NCBI GenBank assembly: GCA_017795105.1
Contig: CP051247.1
Coordinates: forward strand, 248,001-312,000
DNA length: 64,000 bases
Origin: Planctomycetaceae bacterium
GTDB taxonomy: Bacteria; Planctomycetota; Planctomycetia; Planctomycetales; Planctomycetaceae
Reading direction: 5' to 3'
A program made the position numbers and the translations under genes. Under the pieces are notes generated by a model. It was given only the letters and a program-made list of their open reading frames with translations, was not told where the DNA came from and did not search any database. Shown here piece by piece: positions 38,821-47,788 of this stretch; position 1 is the stretch's first letter, and every line of letters begins with the position of its first letter.

Positions 38821-41676
38821 ATGTTGAGCACTGCGAATTCCCCTGATACCACGTCAGGGTCGCGGGACTTTCTACGATCCGCGGCTTTGGGAGTTTGCGC
38901 ATCAGTTGTCGCGTTGCTCTGCAAGTTTCTGCTCGACTACGGCGTCGATCAGTCTGAGACGCCTTTTCTGCTTTTCCCGGCGTCCATCATCGCCGCAGCA
39001 CGCCTGGGCGGGCTGAAAGCAGGCGTCGTTGCTCTTGCAACCAGTGCCTTGTTCGTACTCTATCTCTTCATGCCCTTCGGCACGGGTGAGGAACTCTCAT
39101 TCATGCCGTTCGCCAAAGTGGGCGTCTTCCTGTTCGAAGGAGGACTGATTTGCAGCTTGATCGGCATGTTGCAGCGAGTGGAACGAGTTGCATTGACCAA
39201 TGAGGCGAAAGCCAAGGTCGCCGAGCGGAATTCGCGGGAGTATTACGAGCAGATTATCTCCACACAGAGAAAACTGACCGCTCTCGAAACGACCTACCGG
39301 GATCTCATCGAATCGAACGTGATCGGGGTCATGCTTTGTCGAATTCATGGCCCGATTCTCGAAGCGAACGATGCCCTGCTCGATATCGTAGGCTACACGC
39401 GAGCCGAGCTCGACGAAGGGGCGCTCAATTGGAAAGACCTGACGCCGGACGAATACAAAGAGCGGGATCGTCAGGCGATCGATGAAGTCGCCGAAAGCCG
39501 ACGCGTGACTCCGTATGAGAAGAAGCTGATTACCAAGTCGGGTGAGAAAAAGAACGTGCTCGTGGGAGCTGCCGCAACGACCCACGACGATGTTCTGATC
39601 GCTTTCGTTCTCGACCGGAGCGAGAATGCACGCTTTCAGGAAGAGCTGAGGCACGCACTCGATCTGGCTGAATCCGGGAACAAGTCGAAAACCGAGTTCC
39701 TGGCCAACATCAGCCACGAATTACGGACGCCGCTGAACGCGATCATCGGCATGACCGATCTGGCTCTCGACGAAGACATCTCTGACGTGATGCGGGATTA
39801 CGTGCAGACCGCCCGGGAAGCCGCCCAGACGCTGACGTATCTCATCAACGATATTCTCGATTTTTCAAGAATGGAGACTGGTCACTTCGAACTCGACCAG
39901 GCCGCCTTCAACCTGCCGCATCTGATCGATCAGACTCTGAAAACGCTTTCGCTGCGAGCTCATGAAAAAGGGCTCGAGCTCATTTCCCATATCGCTCCGG
40001 ATGTTCCCAAATTTGTCGTTGGGGACAAGAACCGGCTCCGACAGGTGGTCGTCAACATTGTCTCCAATGCCATCAAATTCACCGAGCAGGGCGAGGTATT
40101 CATCGATGTCACCGCAGACGTGAGCGACGACGATGATGTCGCTGACGTGTTAATCAGCGTCATCGACACCGGCATCGGAATTCCCTCTGAAGACCAGGAG
40201 CGGATCTTCTCTCCCTTCACCCAGGTCGATGCTTCGCCGACACGGAACTACGTCGGAACAGGACTGGGACTGGCCATCTGCAAAGAGATCACTCAGCAGA
40301 TGCACGGCTCGATCTCGGTCAGCAGTGAGTTCGGATCGGGAAGCCAGTTTGACGTCCGAATTCCGCTGCCGATCGGCACCGCGACCAGTACCCCTCCGAC
40401 ACGATCGATCACGATCGACGACTTCCAGGGGGCTCGCGTGCTCGTTGTCGACGACAACCAGACGAGTCTGCGAACGCTGAAGTCGACTCTGCTGAACTGG
40501 CGGATGGAAGTCGATGTCGCGTCTTCGGCTTCCGAGGCACTGTCCATACTCAAGGACGCCAAACTTCAGGGGCTTATCCCCGAGTATCGGGTCATGCTGG
40601 TCGACGGATTGATGCCGGAAGTAGACGGTTTCGATCTTGTCGAGTCCGTTCATGAAGCCGGGCTCCAGCCGGAAGTCACTTTGCTGATGCTCTCTTCAGC
40701 AGACCGGACGATGTTCGAGAGCCGCTGCGAATCCCTTCCGATCGACGGCTTTGTCGAAAAGCCGGTCGGACAGTCCACGCTGATGGACACACTGATCAAA
40801 CTTCTCAGCGGTCGTCCCCGGGATGTCGTCCATCAGAAGAAGATTCAACGGACCGAGACTCAACCGTTGCGAATTCTTGTTGCCGAAGACACCCCCGCCA
40901 ACCAGAAGGTCGTTCAGCAGATCCTGCTCAAACGCGGACACGAAGTCGTACTCGCCAACAACGGCCGCGAGGCGCTCGACCTTTACTACACCGAGAAGTT
41001 CGACACCATTCTGATGGATATGCAAATGCCGACGATGGACGGTCTGCAGGCCACCAAGGCGATCCGCCAGAGCGAGAGGGAGTCGGCTGTCACCAATCCG
41101 ATTCCGATTATCGCCCTGACTGCTCACACCATGAAAGGTGACCGGGAACGCTGCCTGGAAGCGGGAGCGTCGGACTACCTTTCGAAACCCGTCGATTCCG
41201 TAGCTCTATTGCGGATGATTGAGACTCTCTCGCGCCCCCGCGGACGCCAGACCACGAAAGTACCGCACGTGACTGACCAACCGAAGCTCAATAATCAACA
41301 GCCGCGAAAAGAGGAGTTCGCTGTCCCGGAAACGTACCGCGAAGCCATGCGGCGGATGGGAGATGACCCCGGACTGTTCTGCGACATGATTACCATGTTT
41401 TGCGAGGACTATCCCGACCAGCTCGAAGACCTGAAGACCGCCGTTTCAGAGCAGGACTGGGAAACCGCCGGCCAGAGAGCCCATCGACTCAAAGGGCTGG
41501 TCTACAACTTCGGAACATCGCTGCCCCCCTGTGAAACCGTGCTCGTCATCGAAGAGAAAGTCAAGAACCGGGGCGGTCAGTTGCTCGACTCCCTCGTGAC
41601 CCGCTACGAAAACGAACTCGCTCTGCTCTGCAAAGACCTGAAGTCCGTGCAGGCCAAACTTCAGACGGCGACATAA
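38821..41676 (+). CDS. Hybrid sensor histidine kinase (DUF4118-PAS-HK-REC-REC-HPt)
   Basis: 951 residues. The N-terminus has four short membrane helices of the DUF4118/KdpD type (FLLFPASIIAAARLGGLKAG, then ALFVLYLFMP). A coiled linker, a PAS domain (~157-265), HisKA (SHELRTPLNA, H299) and a HATPase ([15 protein letters not shown]) follow. Next are receiver 1 (D595), receiver 2 (D733, VAEDTPANQ start, SKP lysine near 789) and a C-terminal HPt (AHRLKGLVYNFG, H888). It is a full phosphorelay in one chain. The PAS lacks obvious cofactor residues, so the signal is unknown. The NtrC-type regulator upstream is the likely partner. Confidence 0.95.
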   Translation: MLSTANSPDTTSGSRDFLRSAALGVCASVVALLCKFLLDYGVDQSETPFLLFPASIIAAARLGGLKAGVVALATSALFVLYLFMPFGTGEELSFMPFAKVGVFLFEGGLICSLIGMLQRVERVALTNEAKAKVAERNSREYYEQIISTQRKLTALETTYRDLIESNVIGVMLCRIHGPILEANDALLDIVGYTRAELDEGALNWKDLTPDEYKERDRQAIDEVAESRRVTPYEKKLITKSGEKKNVLVGAAATTHDDVLIAFVLDRSENARFQEELRHALDLAESGNKSKTEFLANISHELRTPLNAIIGMTDLALDEDISDVMRDYVQTAREAAQTLTYLINDILDFSRMETGHFELDQAAFNLPHLIDQTLKTLSLRAHEKGLELISHIAPDVPKFVVGDKNRLRQVVVNIVSNAIKFTEQGEVFIDVTADVSDDDDVADVLISVIDTGIGIPSEDQERIFSPFTQVDASPTRNYVGTGLGLAICKEITQQMHGSISVSSEFGSGSQFDVRIPLPIGTATSTPPTRSITIDDFQGARVLVVDDNQTSLRTLKSTLLNWRMEVDVASSASEALSILKDAKLQGLIPEYRVMLVDGLMPEVDGFDLVESVHEAGLQPEVTLLMLSSADRTMFESRCESLPIDGFVEKPVGQSTLMDTLIKLLSGRPRDVVHQKKIQRTETQPLRILVAEDTPANQKVVQQILLKRGHEVVLANNGREALDLYYTEKFDTILMDMQMPTMDGLQATKAIRQSERESAVTNPIPIIALTAHTMKGDRERCLEAGASDYLSKPVDSVALLRMIETLSRPRGRQTTKVPHVTDQPKLNNQQPRKEEFAVPETYREAMRRMGDDPGLFCDMITMFCEDYPDQLEDLKTAVSEQDWETAGQRAHRLKGLVYNFGTSLPPCETVLVIEEKVKNRGGQLLDSLVTRYENELALLCKDLKSVQAKLQTAT

Positions 41677-41705
41677 TCCCGAAGCCGAGTGCAATCGGCG
41701 GGTGC

Positions 41706-42323
41706 TTACTCGTCATCAAAGATGGCGATTGCCATCCGGACACGCTGGAGAATACGAGAACGGGTCAGGTAAACGACATTCGGCGTGATCCCAAGCTCAT
41801 CGGCGATGCTCTCAGCCGATTGCCCGTAGGCCAGGTACCGCATGAGGATCTCGAAATCGCGGTCCGAAAATTCGGCTCGGATCACTTTCATGGCTTCGGA
41901 AAAGCGGAGTTTCTTCTCGACCGTAAGATCGACCTCCGCCTTCTGCCTGGAGCGTCCCGGTTTCGGCTGACACGCTGCTGCGATCGCCAGCTCGTCCCGA
42001 TGCTTGCTGACCGCGCGGAAGAAGTCGACCACCCGCGAACGAAGCACCAGGCGTAACCACCGCCGGAACGAGCCGCGCCGGGCACGATCGAATTGACCGA
42101 TTCTTCGATGGAGCGTCAAGAGAACCTCCTGGATAACGTTTTCGGCGTCATCCTCGGAGAGACCGGCACGCCTGCAGTTCTTCATCAGCCACGGGCGATA
42201 CTTCAGGACGAATTCTGTCCACGCATCATTGGACCCGGCTGTCAGTTCATTCAGCAACGTCACTGAAGTAACGACGCTGTCTCCGTCCGAAGTAGAGAGA
42301 GCTCTGGGAGCGGATTTGTCCAT
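41706..42323 (-). CDS. ECF-type RNA polymerase sigma factor
   Basis: 205 residues. Region 2 is visible (KYRPWLMKNCRRAGLSEDDA, ENVIQEVLLTLHRRI, FRRWLRLVLRSRVVDFFR). A basic linker (RSRQKAEVD) follows, then region 4 (DFEILMRYLAYGQSAESIAD, then LGITPNVVYLTRSRILQR). This resembles planctomycete ECF groups with long linkers. No anti-sigma gene is beside it. A STAS-like gene is divergently encoded 274 bp away. The kinase gene ends 29 bp after its stop in convergent orientation. Confidence 0.92.
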   Translation of the reverse strand: MDKSAPRALSTSDGDSVVTSVTLLNELTAGSNDAWTEFVLKYRPWLMKNCRRAGLSEDDAENVIQEVLLTLHRRIGQFDRARRGSFRRWLRLVLRSRVVDFFRAVSKHRDELAIAAACQPKPGRSRQKAEVDLTVEKKLRFSEAMKVIRAEFSDRDFEILMRYLAYGQSAESIADELGITPNVVYLTRSRILQRVRMAIAIFDDE

Positions 42324-42597
42324 CGATGAGCGCGCTGCTGAATGTGGGGAGAACTGAATTGAGATCTAAGAAGACTCAGTTGAAATTAGGTCTTAACGAA
42401 TTAAGAGCGTGGGGAAAGTGTTCGATCGCCACATTGAACGGTCGCCCATCGAGACGGGCGTACATAATGGCTATTCGCCACACGTCAAGAGAAAAAATCG
42501 AAAATTATGACAGACGGTTTCGTTATTTGGAGAGAGGTAATGACACTCTGGTCGTCTGAGGGATAATCCCTTCCTTTTATGCAAGAGTTGTGCACGT

Positions 42598-43002
42598 ATG
42601 ATTATGAAGACTCCTACCACATCCTCACTGACTCCTATCTGCGGCTATCGGAGCGTAGGTTCTGTTAAGTTTCAGTTCAGGAATCAAGTGAATGTATTCT
42701 CCTTCCTGCCGGCTGAGGAACCGCAAAATACTCCGAGGATGGATCTCATTGATTACTTCTCCCGGTTCGCATCTCATGCGGAACGTCCGTTCAGACTCGT
42801 CGTTGATCTGAAACATATCGAACAGATGACCAGTCAGGAAATTGATGACCTGATGGCGATGGGCCTGGTCTTTGTCGACCACGAAGGGACGGTGGTCTTC
42901 AGCGGAGTAAGCCGGGAGTTGGCTGATCGATTCCGTAGCCGCAACCTTTATCCGCACTTCCTCTACGCAAACGATGTCGACCAGGCACTGAGACTTTTCT
43001 AG
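42598..43002 (+). CDS. STAS-like (anti-anti-sigma type) protein
   Basis: 134 residues. After a non-conserved Thr/Ser-rich N-terminus the pattern fits a STAS fold: a beta hairpin (SVKFQFRNQVNVFSFLPAEE), then FRLVVDLKHIEQMTSQEIDD, where TS occupies the place of the usual phosphorylatable Ser pair. GTVVFSGVSRELADRF and LYPHFLYANDVDQALRLF follow. STAS proteins of this type antagonise anti-sigma factors. Assignment is by pattern and not strong. The divergent ECF sigma gene is a possible functional neighbour. Start could be ATG 42598 or 42604. Confidence 0.6.
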   Translation: MIMKTPTTSSLTPICGYRSVGSVKFQFRNQVNVFSFLPAEEPQNTPRMDLIDYFSRFASHAERPFRLVVDLKHIEQMTSQEIDDLMAMGLVFVDHEGTVVFSGVSRELADRFRSRNLYPHFLYANDVDQALRLF

Positions 43003-43115
43003 ACGCCCGGGCCGGATACTCCTTCTCCCCAGGAGGAACTCGAGGCAATTCGCCTGATCACACCGAGGTTGAGCCTCTATTCAACTCGCCAACTCGCGAT
43101 ATTCCGAGTCGAATA

Positions 43116-45920
43116 CTACTGTTCATTAGCCTCGTCAGCAAGTAGTGCACGCACCGCTCGGGCGGCTTCATTCACAGTCTCCTGCCCGCCACCGATAAAG
43201 TGGCGATGCACGGTCCCCTGACGATCCACGATAATAAGCTGGGGTATCGACTCGACGTTGTATCGACGGGCAATGGCCCCATCCCGGTCGAGCGCGACCG
43301 TCATCGACAACTGATGCCGTTCACGAACGTCTCGAATCTGTTCCGGACGCTCTTCCAGATTGACCGAGATCAGACGGACCGGCTGCCCCTCGAATTCTTC
43401 CATTGCCTGCTCGAGCAGCGGCATCGTCAACATGCACGGTCCGCACCATGTCGCCCAGAAGTCGAGAAGAATGATCTGATCACGGTTCTCTGACAGAACA
43501 AACTCGTCCCCGTCCAGCAGCGGCAGATGAAAGTCAGGAGCCGGCTTGTCGACCAGTCCCGAAGCCATTCCCGGCGAGGCTGTTCCCGGCCCGTCACCGC
43601 CGCCCTGTGTAAACCGTGGTTCGGCAGCCGGCTGCAGTTTCCAGTCGTGATAGGGAAGTTCGCCAGCAGCCGAGACAACCGCGGTACCCAGAAACAGCTG
43701 ATCAATCCGGGACAGCGAGACACGGCACGCACCGAATACGGCACTCGTTCCCACGAGCTCTCCGTTCTCCACTTTCACCGGTACGAACGTGGACCGATTG
43801 TCCTTCGCCATCCTCGCCTGAACCAGATCAGCAACGGCCGGGGAGTCGACCTGCTCCTTCGCTGCCTCATCGTCTGCCTTGTTCTGCTCCGCTGCATCCT
43901 TACCCAGCGAGCTCTCCGGATGCATCCAGATGATATGGGAAACCCGACTGGCCGGAATCTCGTGATCACTCAGCTGAATCTCGACGAAAATTGCATCGCC
44001 ATCGAGTGCGTTAAGTCGGCAGCGAAGGAAATCTCCATCTGGCGAGCAGAGCAGGTGCGTCGGAGGGGATGCCTTTTGATTCCTCGGCAACGTCAGCAGT
44101 CGCTCTCGGCGAGCCTTCTCCAGTTCGGGCACATCGGCAAGGCGATCGAAGACGACAGCCCTCAGATGTTCGTGAGCAATCAGCTCGGTGTCGGTCATCT
44201 TGCTGGAAAAGTGAACCCCTCGTGGGCTGATCGATTCGATTTCGCAGGGGATCACGTCGCCTGTAATCAAATGGATATCGTGCGGCTGAGGTTCTTCAGC
44301 CTTTCGCGGACGTCGCGCTCGTCCTCGGCCGAGATTCTCAAAGAAGAGCTTCCCGAACTTCTGCAACGCGTTCTGATCGGGCTGCTGGACCTCCTCAACC
44401 TCGATCGTCGTCTCCGGCTTGGGCTCGACCGGCTCTCGATACACAATTCGGCCTGAAATCTGCGGCTTCAATGGAGCAGGGGACTCACTCAACTGCGGAT
44501 GCCAGACGAGGCAGCTACCGTCTTCGCCCTGGGTCGTTTCAACGAGTCTCCCCTTGAGGTTACCTGAATTCACATGGAGCGTCCCCAACAGTTCCTCGGC
44601 GGTCGGCCTTGAATCCGAATTCTGACCGGAAGCATTGAACAGCGTTCGTACCCGGTTGAGAGAAACGGTCATCGGGTCGGACACATCAGGACATCGGAGC
44701 GTAAGCGACTGATCCGAGGCAGCGACAAGTTCTCCCGACACTCGCGATTGATCATTCATCAGCACGACCATCTGTCGCGGTTCCCGACTCGGTTCTCCCG
44801 CGAACACCGCACGCTTCACATCCCTCAACGAAAAGCTCGTCGTCTGATCGTCCTGGGAATGCGTGATCGTTCCGTCCGCGTGGGTAAAGGACTCGGCTGG
44901 ACCGGCGATTGTAGTTCCGTCATTCAGATGGAACTGTCGTATCGCGCTCAACTGGGCAGCGGGCAAGACGCCGTTCCAGTGAGAAACAGCAAGCTGCTCC
45001 AGACGCACAGTCCCCTCATCGCTCAGTTCGAGTCCCAGACCGGTCGCGAGTTCGTCGGATCCCGGACGCTGAGAAACGGGCAGCTGCAAAGAGGCCAACG
45101 GTTTCCCGGTGCGTTCATAAAGGTGCAGCAGTCCGTCCGTTTGGGCGAGAAACGCGATTAACTGCACCGTATCGGTTTCTGACAACGTAGCCACCGGCAT
45201 CACCGCTGCGAAATCGTCCTGCTCATGCACAAGGGCAAGGGAATCGCCCCAAACCGCGCATGACCAACCGAGCGACGAGTTCTGCTTCGCACGCGGATCT
45301 CCGGCAAGCATCAAGTTAAACTCCGCATTCTTCTCGCGCGATACGGTGAACTCGATCATCACACGATCCGGCAACTCAAAATCGCCGAGGATGCGGGCCC
45401 CCGGTTCGCTGGTCACAAGCCTCATTCCGTCGAAATTCCAAGCCCCTTGAACCGTCCGAAAGTCGGAAGTCCCGGTCAATCCGGAGTAGATGAGACCACT
45501 CTGGTCGTCGATACGGTCGATGCGACGGATGGCTTCTTCGGAGAGTGTCAGCTCACCGAATTGCGGCGACTGCAGAGTGAGACGCCCCTCGGACCAAGCC
45601 GTAATCTCGCCAGCCACAACATCGCCGCTGTGGAGTTCGAAACTGAACTCCCCATCCATTGGCTCACGTTCGGTCGGTGCCGGGAAGATGACGGAGACAA
45701 GTCCTGCCACCGGGAAGTCGAACGGCCGAACGCACTCGTCGATTTGCCAGCGAACAACCCCCGACTTCTGCGACGGTTTCAGCTGACCACGAATTTGAGA
45801 GCCGTCCTGAAGAGACAACAGGGCGGAACGAGAATGACCGTCGCTTTCCTCCGCAGCGAGCAGAGGAGAACTCCAGAGCAATCCAATAAAGAGCAGGCAG
45901 AAAGCGAGGCGCTGCAGCAT
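43116..45920 (-). CDS. Secreted multidomain protein with C-terminal TlpA-type thioredoxin
   Basis: About 934 residues. A signal peptide (AFCLLFIGLLWSSPLLAA) is followed by several similar ~70-residue beta modules with an L-x-(D/N)G-x-x-(I/V)-x-G-x-L pattern (for example LSLQDGSQIRGQL, VLMNDQSRVSGEL, HLITGDVIPCEI). A LamG-like beta-sandwich lies at ~150-310 (FDGMRLVTSEPGARILGDFE). The last ~125 residues are a TlpA/ResA-type thioredoxin with FWATWCGPCM and cis-Pro (ESIPQLIIVD). The CxxC is intact, so disulfide exchange is likely. ATG 45920 was chosen; TTG 45929 overlaps the preceding stop. It is the last gene of the ten-gene MoxR operon. Confidence 0.85.
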   Translation of the reverse strand: MLQRLAFCLLFIGLLWSSPLLAAEESDGHSRSALLSLQDGSQIRGQLKPSQKSGVVRWQIDECVRPFDFPVAGLVSVIFPAPTEREPMDGEFSFELHSGDVVAGEITAWSEGRLTLQSPQFGELTLSEEAIRRIDRIDDQSGLIYSGLTGTSDFRTVQGAWNFDGMRLVTSEPGARILGDFELPDRVMIEFTVSREKNAEFNLMLAGDPRAKQNSSLGWSCAVWGDSLALVHEQDDFAAVMPVATLSETDTVQLIAFLAQTDGLLHLYERTGKPLASLQLPVSQRPGSDELATGLGLELSDEGTVRLEQLAVSHWNGVLPAAQLSAIRQFHLNDGTTIAGPAESFTHADGTITHSQDDQTTSFSLRDVKRAVFAGEPSREPRQMVVLMNDQSRVSGELVAASDQSLTLRCPDVSDPMTVSLNRVRTLFNASGQNSDSRPTAEELLGTLHVNSGNLKGRLVETTQGEDGSCLVWHPQLSESPAPLKPQISGRIVYREPVEPKPETTIEVEEVQQPDQNALQKFGKLFFENLGRGRARRPRKAEEPQPHDIHLITGDVIPCEIESISPRGVHFSSKMTDTELIAHEHLRAVVFDRLADVPELEKARRERLLTLPRNQKASPPTHLLCSPDGDFLRCRLNALDGDAIFVEIQLSDHEIPASRVSHIIWMHPESSLGKDAAEQNKADDEAAKEQVDSPAVADLVQARMAKDNRSTFVPVKVENGELVGTSAVFGACRVSLSRIDQLFLGTAVVSAAGELPYHDWKLQPAAEPRFTQGGGDGPGTASPGMASGLVDKPAPDFHLPLLDGDEFVLSENRDQIILLDFWATWCGPCMLTMPLLEQAMEEFEGQPVRLISVNLEERPEQIRDVRERHQLSMTVALDRDGAIARRYNVESIPQLIIVDRQGTVHRHFIGGGQETVNEAARAVRALLADEANEQ

Positions 45921-45925
45921 GATAT

Positions 45926-46987
45926 TCAACGTTCATAGATTGGAAGGAAGCGATAGTTAACCGCAAGGGCGAGCAGGCTGAGAGGGGTCGACGTTTCTTT
46001 GCCGTAACTTCCCTGAAAGCTGCCATCCGGTTCCTGGATCGCCTGAAGCTGACGAATCAGGTCCCGATTCCATTTCTGCCAGGCTTCGAAGTCTCCCTGA
46101 AAGAGCGCTTGAGCCTGATAGTACCGCTGGTACTCAATACCACCGTGGCCGGAATTTCCCCCCACGAGTTTATTCGTGAGATACTTGAGCGTGGCTTCAT
46201 ACTGCGGCAGATCTTTTCGACGGGCCACGGCATAGACGAGGGTCGCTATCGAGATGCGAGCCATTGATTCATCGAAACCACCAATCCCTCCGGAATAGGC
46301 GACCTGACCGGACGGAGCGGTCATGCTGACAAAATAGGCGATGGCACGATCGATCGACTCATCGGGGACTTCAATCCCAGCATTCCGAGCCGCGAGCAAC
46401 CCGACCAGAACTGCTCCGGCGACCGAGGTATCGGCATCGGATCCGCTGGGTGAATAACGCCATGCGCCGAACGAATTCTTCTTCTGCGAAGTGATGGCGG
46501 AGCGGACCGCGAGTTCCAGAGCCTGCCCAATTGATCGCTTCGATGCGCTCTCGCCCGCCGGCCAGAGATCACGGTCGTCGACGGTGCCATAAGCTTCCGA
46601 CAGAGCCAGCATGGCAAAACCGTGATGGTACATGCTGCTCCCGAAGAATCCGGTATCGGCATCCTGTTCCGAGATCATACTGCGAAGCGCCCGGCGAATA
46701 TTGCCGGCATACAGACCGAAGTTGGGATCTTCGCCCGAAGCGAGAAAACACATCAGAGCCATCCCGGTTGTTCCAGACCCGGAGTAGCCGCCTGACCAGT
46801 TTCCGGCTTCCGTCTGGGTCTCGACCAGATATTTCAGCCCACGGTCGTACATCTCCCGCACGTCGCGGGGAAGAGGATCGCCGGATCGTAACTCGGGAAG
46901 TTGAGCCTGGACCGGCTGACTTTGCCCTCCGACCAGGAGAGACAGGACAACTGGAATAACACAAAGGAACTGACTGAACTTCGACAT
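45926..46987 (-). CDS. Secreted prenyltransferase/squalene-cyclase-repeat protein
   Basis: 353 residues with a signal peptide (VIPVVLSLLVGGQSQPVQAQ). The mature part has repeated helical hairpins of the alpha/alpha toroid type, marked by QTEAGNWSGGYSGSGTTGMA, NSFGAWRYSPSGSDADTSVA and QEPDGSFQGSYGKETSTPLS. These QW-like repeats are seen in squalene cyclases and in many secreted planctomycete proteins, where they are probably structural or ligand-binding and not cyclising. The catalytic DxDD motif of cyclases is absent. It is co-transcribed with the upstream small secreted gene (9 bp gap) and the downstream thioredoxin fusion. Confidence 0.86.
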   Translation of the reverse strand: MSKFSQFLCVIPVVLSLLVGGQSQPVQAQLPELRSGDPLPRDVREMYDRGLKYLVETQTEAGNWSGGYSGSGTTGMALMCFLASGEDPNFGLYAGNIRRALRSMISEQDADTGFFGSSMYHHGFAMLALSEAYGTVDDRDLWPAGESASKRSIGQALELAVRSAITSQKKNSFGAWRYSPSGSDADTSVAGAVLVGLLAARNAGIEVPDESIDRAIAYFVSMTAPSGQVAYSGGIGGFDESMARISIATLVYAVARRKDLPQYEATLKYLTNKLVGGNSGHGGIEYQRYYQAQALFQGDFEAWQKWNRDLIRQLQAIQEPDGSFQGSYGKETSTPLSLLALAVNYRFLPIYER

Positions 46988-46996
46988 TGTTTGACC

Positions 46997-47788
46997 TCAA
47001 TCGAGGATGACACCCTGTTGGCGAAGGAAGGGCTTCAAGCCCTCCATCTGTTTTTGCATCGCCTGCACCACCTTCCATTCGTTCTCCAGGAAGATTGGTC
47101 GCAGCTTCTCGTCAGGGATTTGCGACATTCGATACAGCACAAGGTACGCACGGTACTGGGTACTAATGGTGTAACTCCGCGACACGTCCTGAGACATCAG
47201 CAGATCACACAGCTGGCTTCGCTGTTGCTCAGTGAGGGGCAAACTGCAGTCGAGTTGGGCGAGGACAATCTTGACATCAGCCTGGTACGCTCGCCTCTGC
47301 CGTTCTGCCGAAGCCTTCTCCCAATTCTCAAGCTGATCTCCCAGCGTATAGGCCAGCGACTTGGCGAAGAGCGATCCCTCGTTATGGAGCCCTTGATTAA
47401 ACTCAGTTCGATAGGGCTGGATGGCCTGCCAGTTTTCCTGCCACTCCTGTTGACTGATTTGCCCCAGCTTGCAGGTGCGGAGCATGGCGTTGAATCGTTG
47501 GAAGAATCGCGAGATGTCTCCTTCCCCGGCCAGTCTCAGCTGCGCCCGTTGATCCTCGGTCAGAGAACAGGCCTGGGAAATTCCGCGGATCCGCGCAGCG
47601 AGCACCTGAACGCAATGTTCGCGGGCTTTCTCTTTGGATCGCTGCGACTGAAAGACATTCGAGATGAGCTGCGCTTCATCCATCTGCATCTGTTGAGCCG
47701 CGAAAACCTGAGCGACCGCTGGCAGAGCCGACGAACAAAGACACATTGTCGGTGCGACAAGAAGTAGAATCGTAAAGTGAAGTCTCAT
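46997..47788 (-). CDS. Small secreted helical protein, paralogue B
   Basis: 263 residues. A signal peptide (LHFTILLLVAPTMCLCSSAL) precedes a mostly helical, Gln-rich body. Family not recognised. The segment VLAARIRGISQACSLTEDQR, with a following LAGE, aligns with the preceding protein's VLTIEMHFLRKTCNPNPEQV and AAGE, and the later LTEQQRSQLCDLLMSQ matches LALEREQHAHVVSLIKEN. The two are probably diverged tandem paralogues. The start ATG overlaps the upstream stop by one base (TGATG), so translation is coupled. Role unknown; secretion and operon context point to the envelope. Confidence 0.72.
   Translation of the reverse strand: MRLHFTILLLVAPTMCLCSSALPAVAQVFAAQQMQMDEAQLISNVFQSQRSKEKAREHCVQVLAARIRGISQACSLTEDQRAQLRLAGEGDISRFFQRFNAMLRTCKLGQISQQEWQENWQAIQPYRTEFNQGLHNEGSLFAKSLAYTLGDQLENWEKASAERQRRAYQADVKIVLAQLDCSLPLTEQQRSQLCDLLMSQDVSRSYTISTQYRAYLVLYRMSQIPDEKLRPIFLENEWKVVQAMQKQMEGLKPFLRQQGVILD

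Noticed and set aside
42326..42559. 77-codon frame between the sigma factor and STAS-like genes
   Set aside because: No ribosome-binding site and no recognisable pattern; the region more likely holds promoters.
45926..46987. Squalene-hopene cyclase function for the QW-repeat protein
   Set aside because: Only repeats are present; the DxDD catalytic motif is missing, it has a signal peptide and is half the length of a cyclase.
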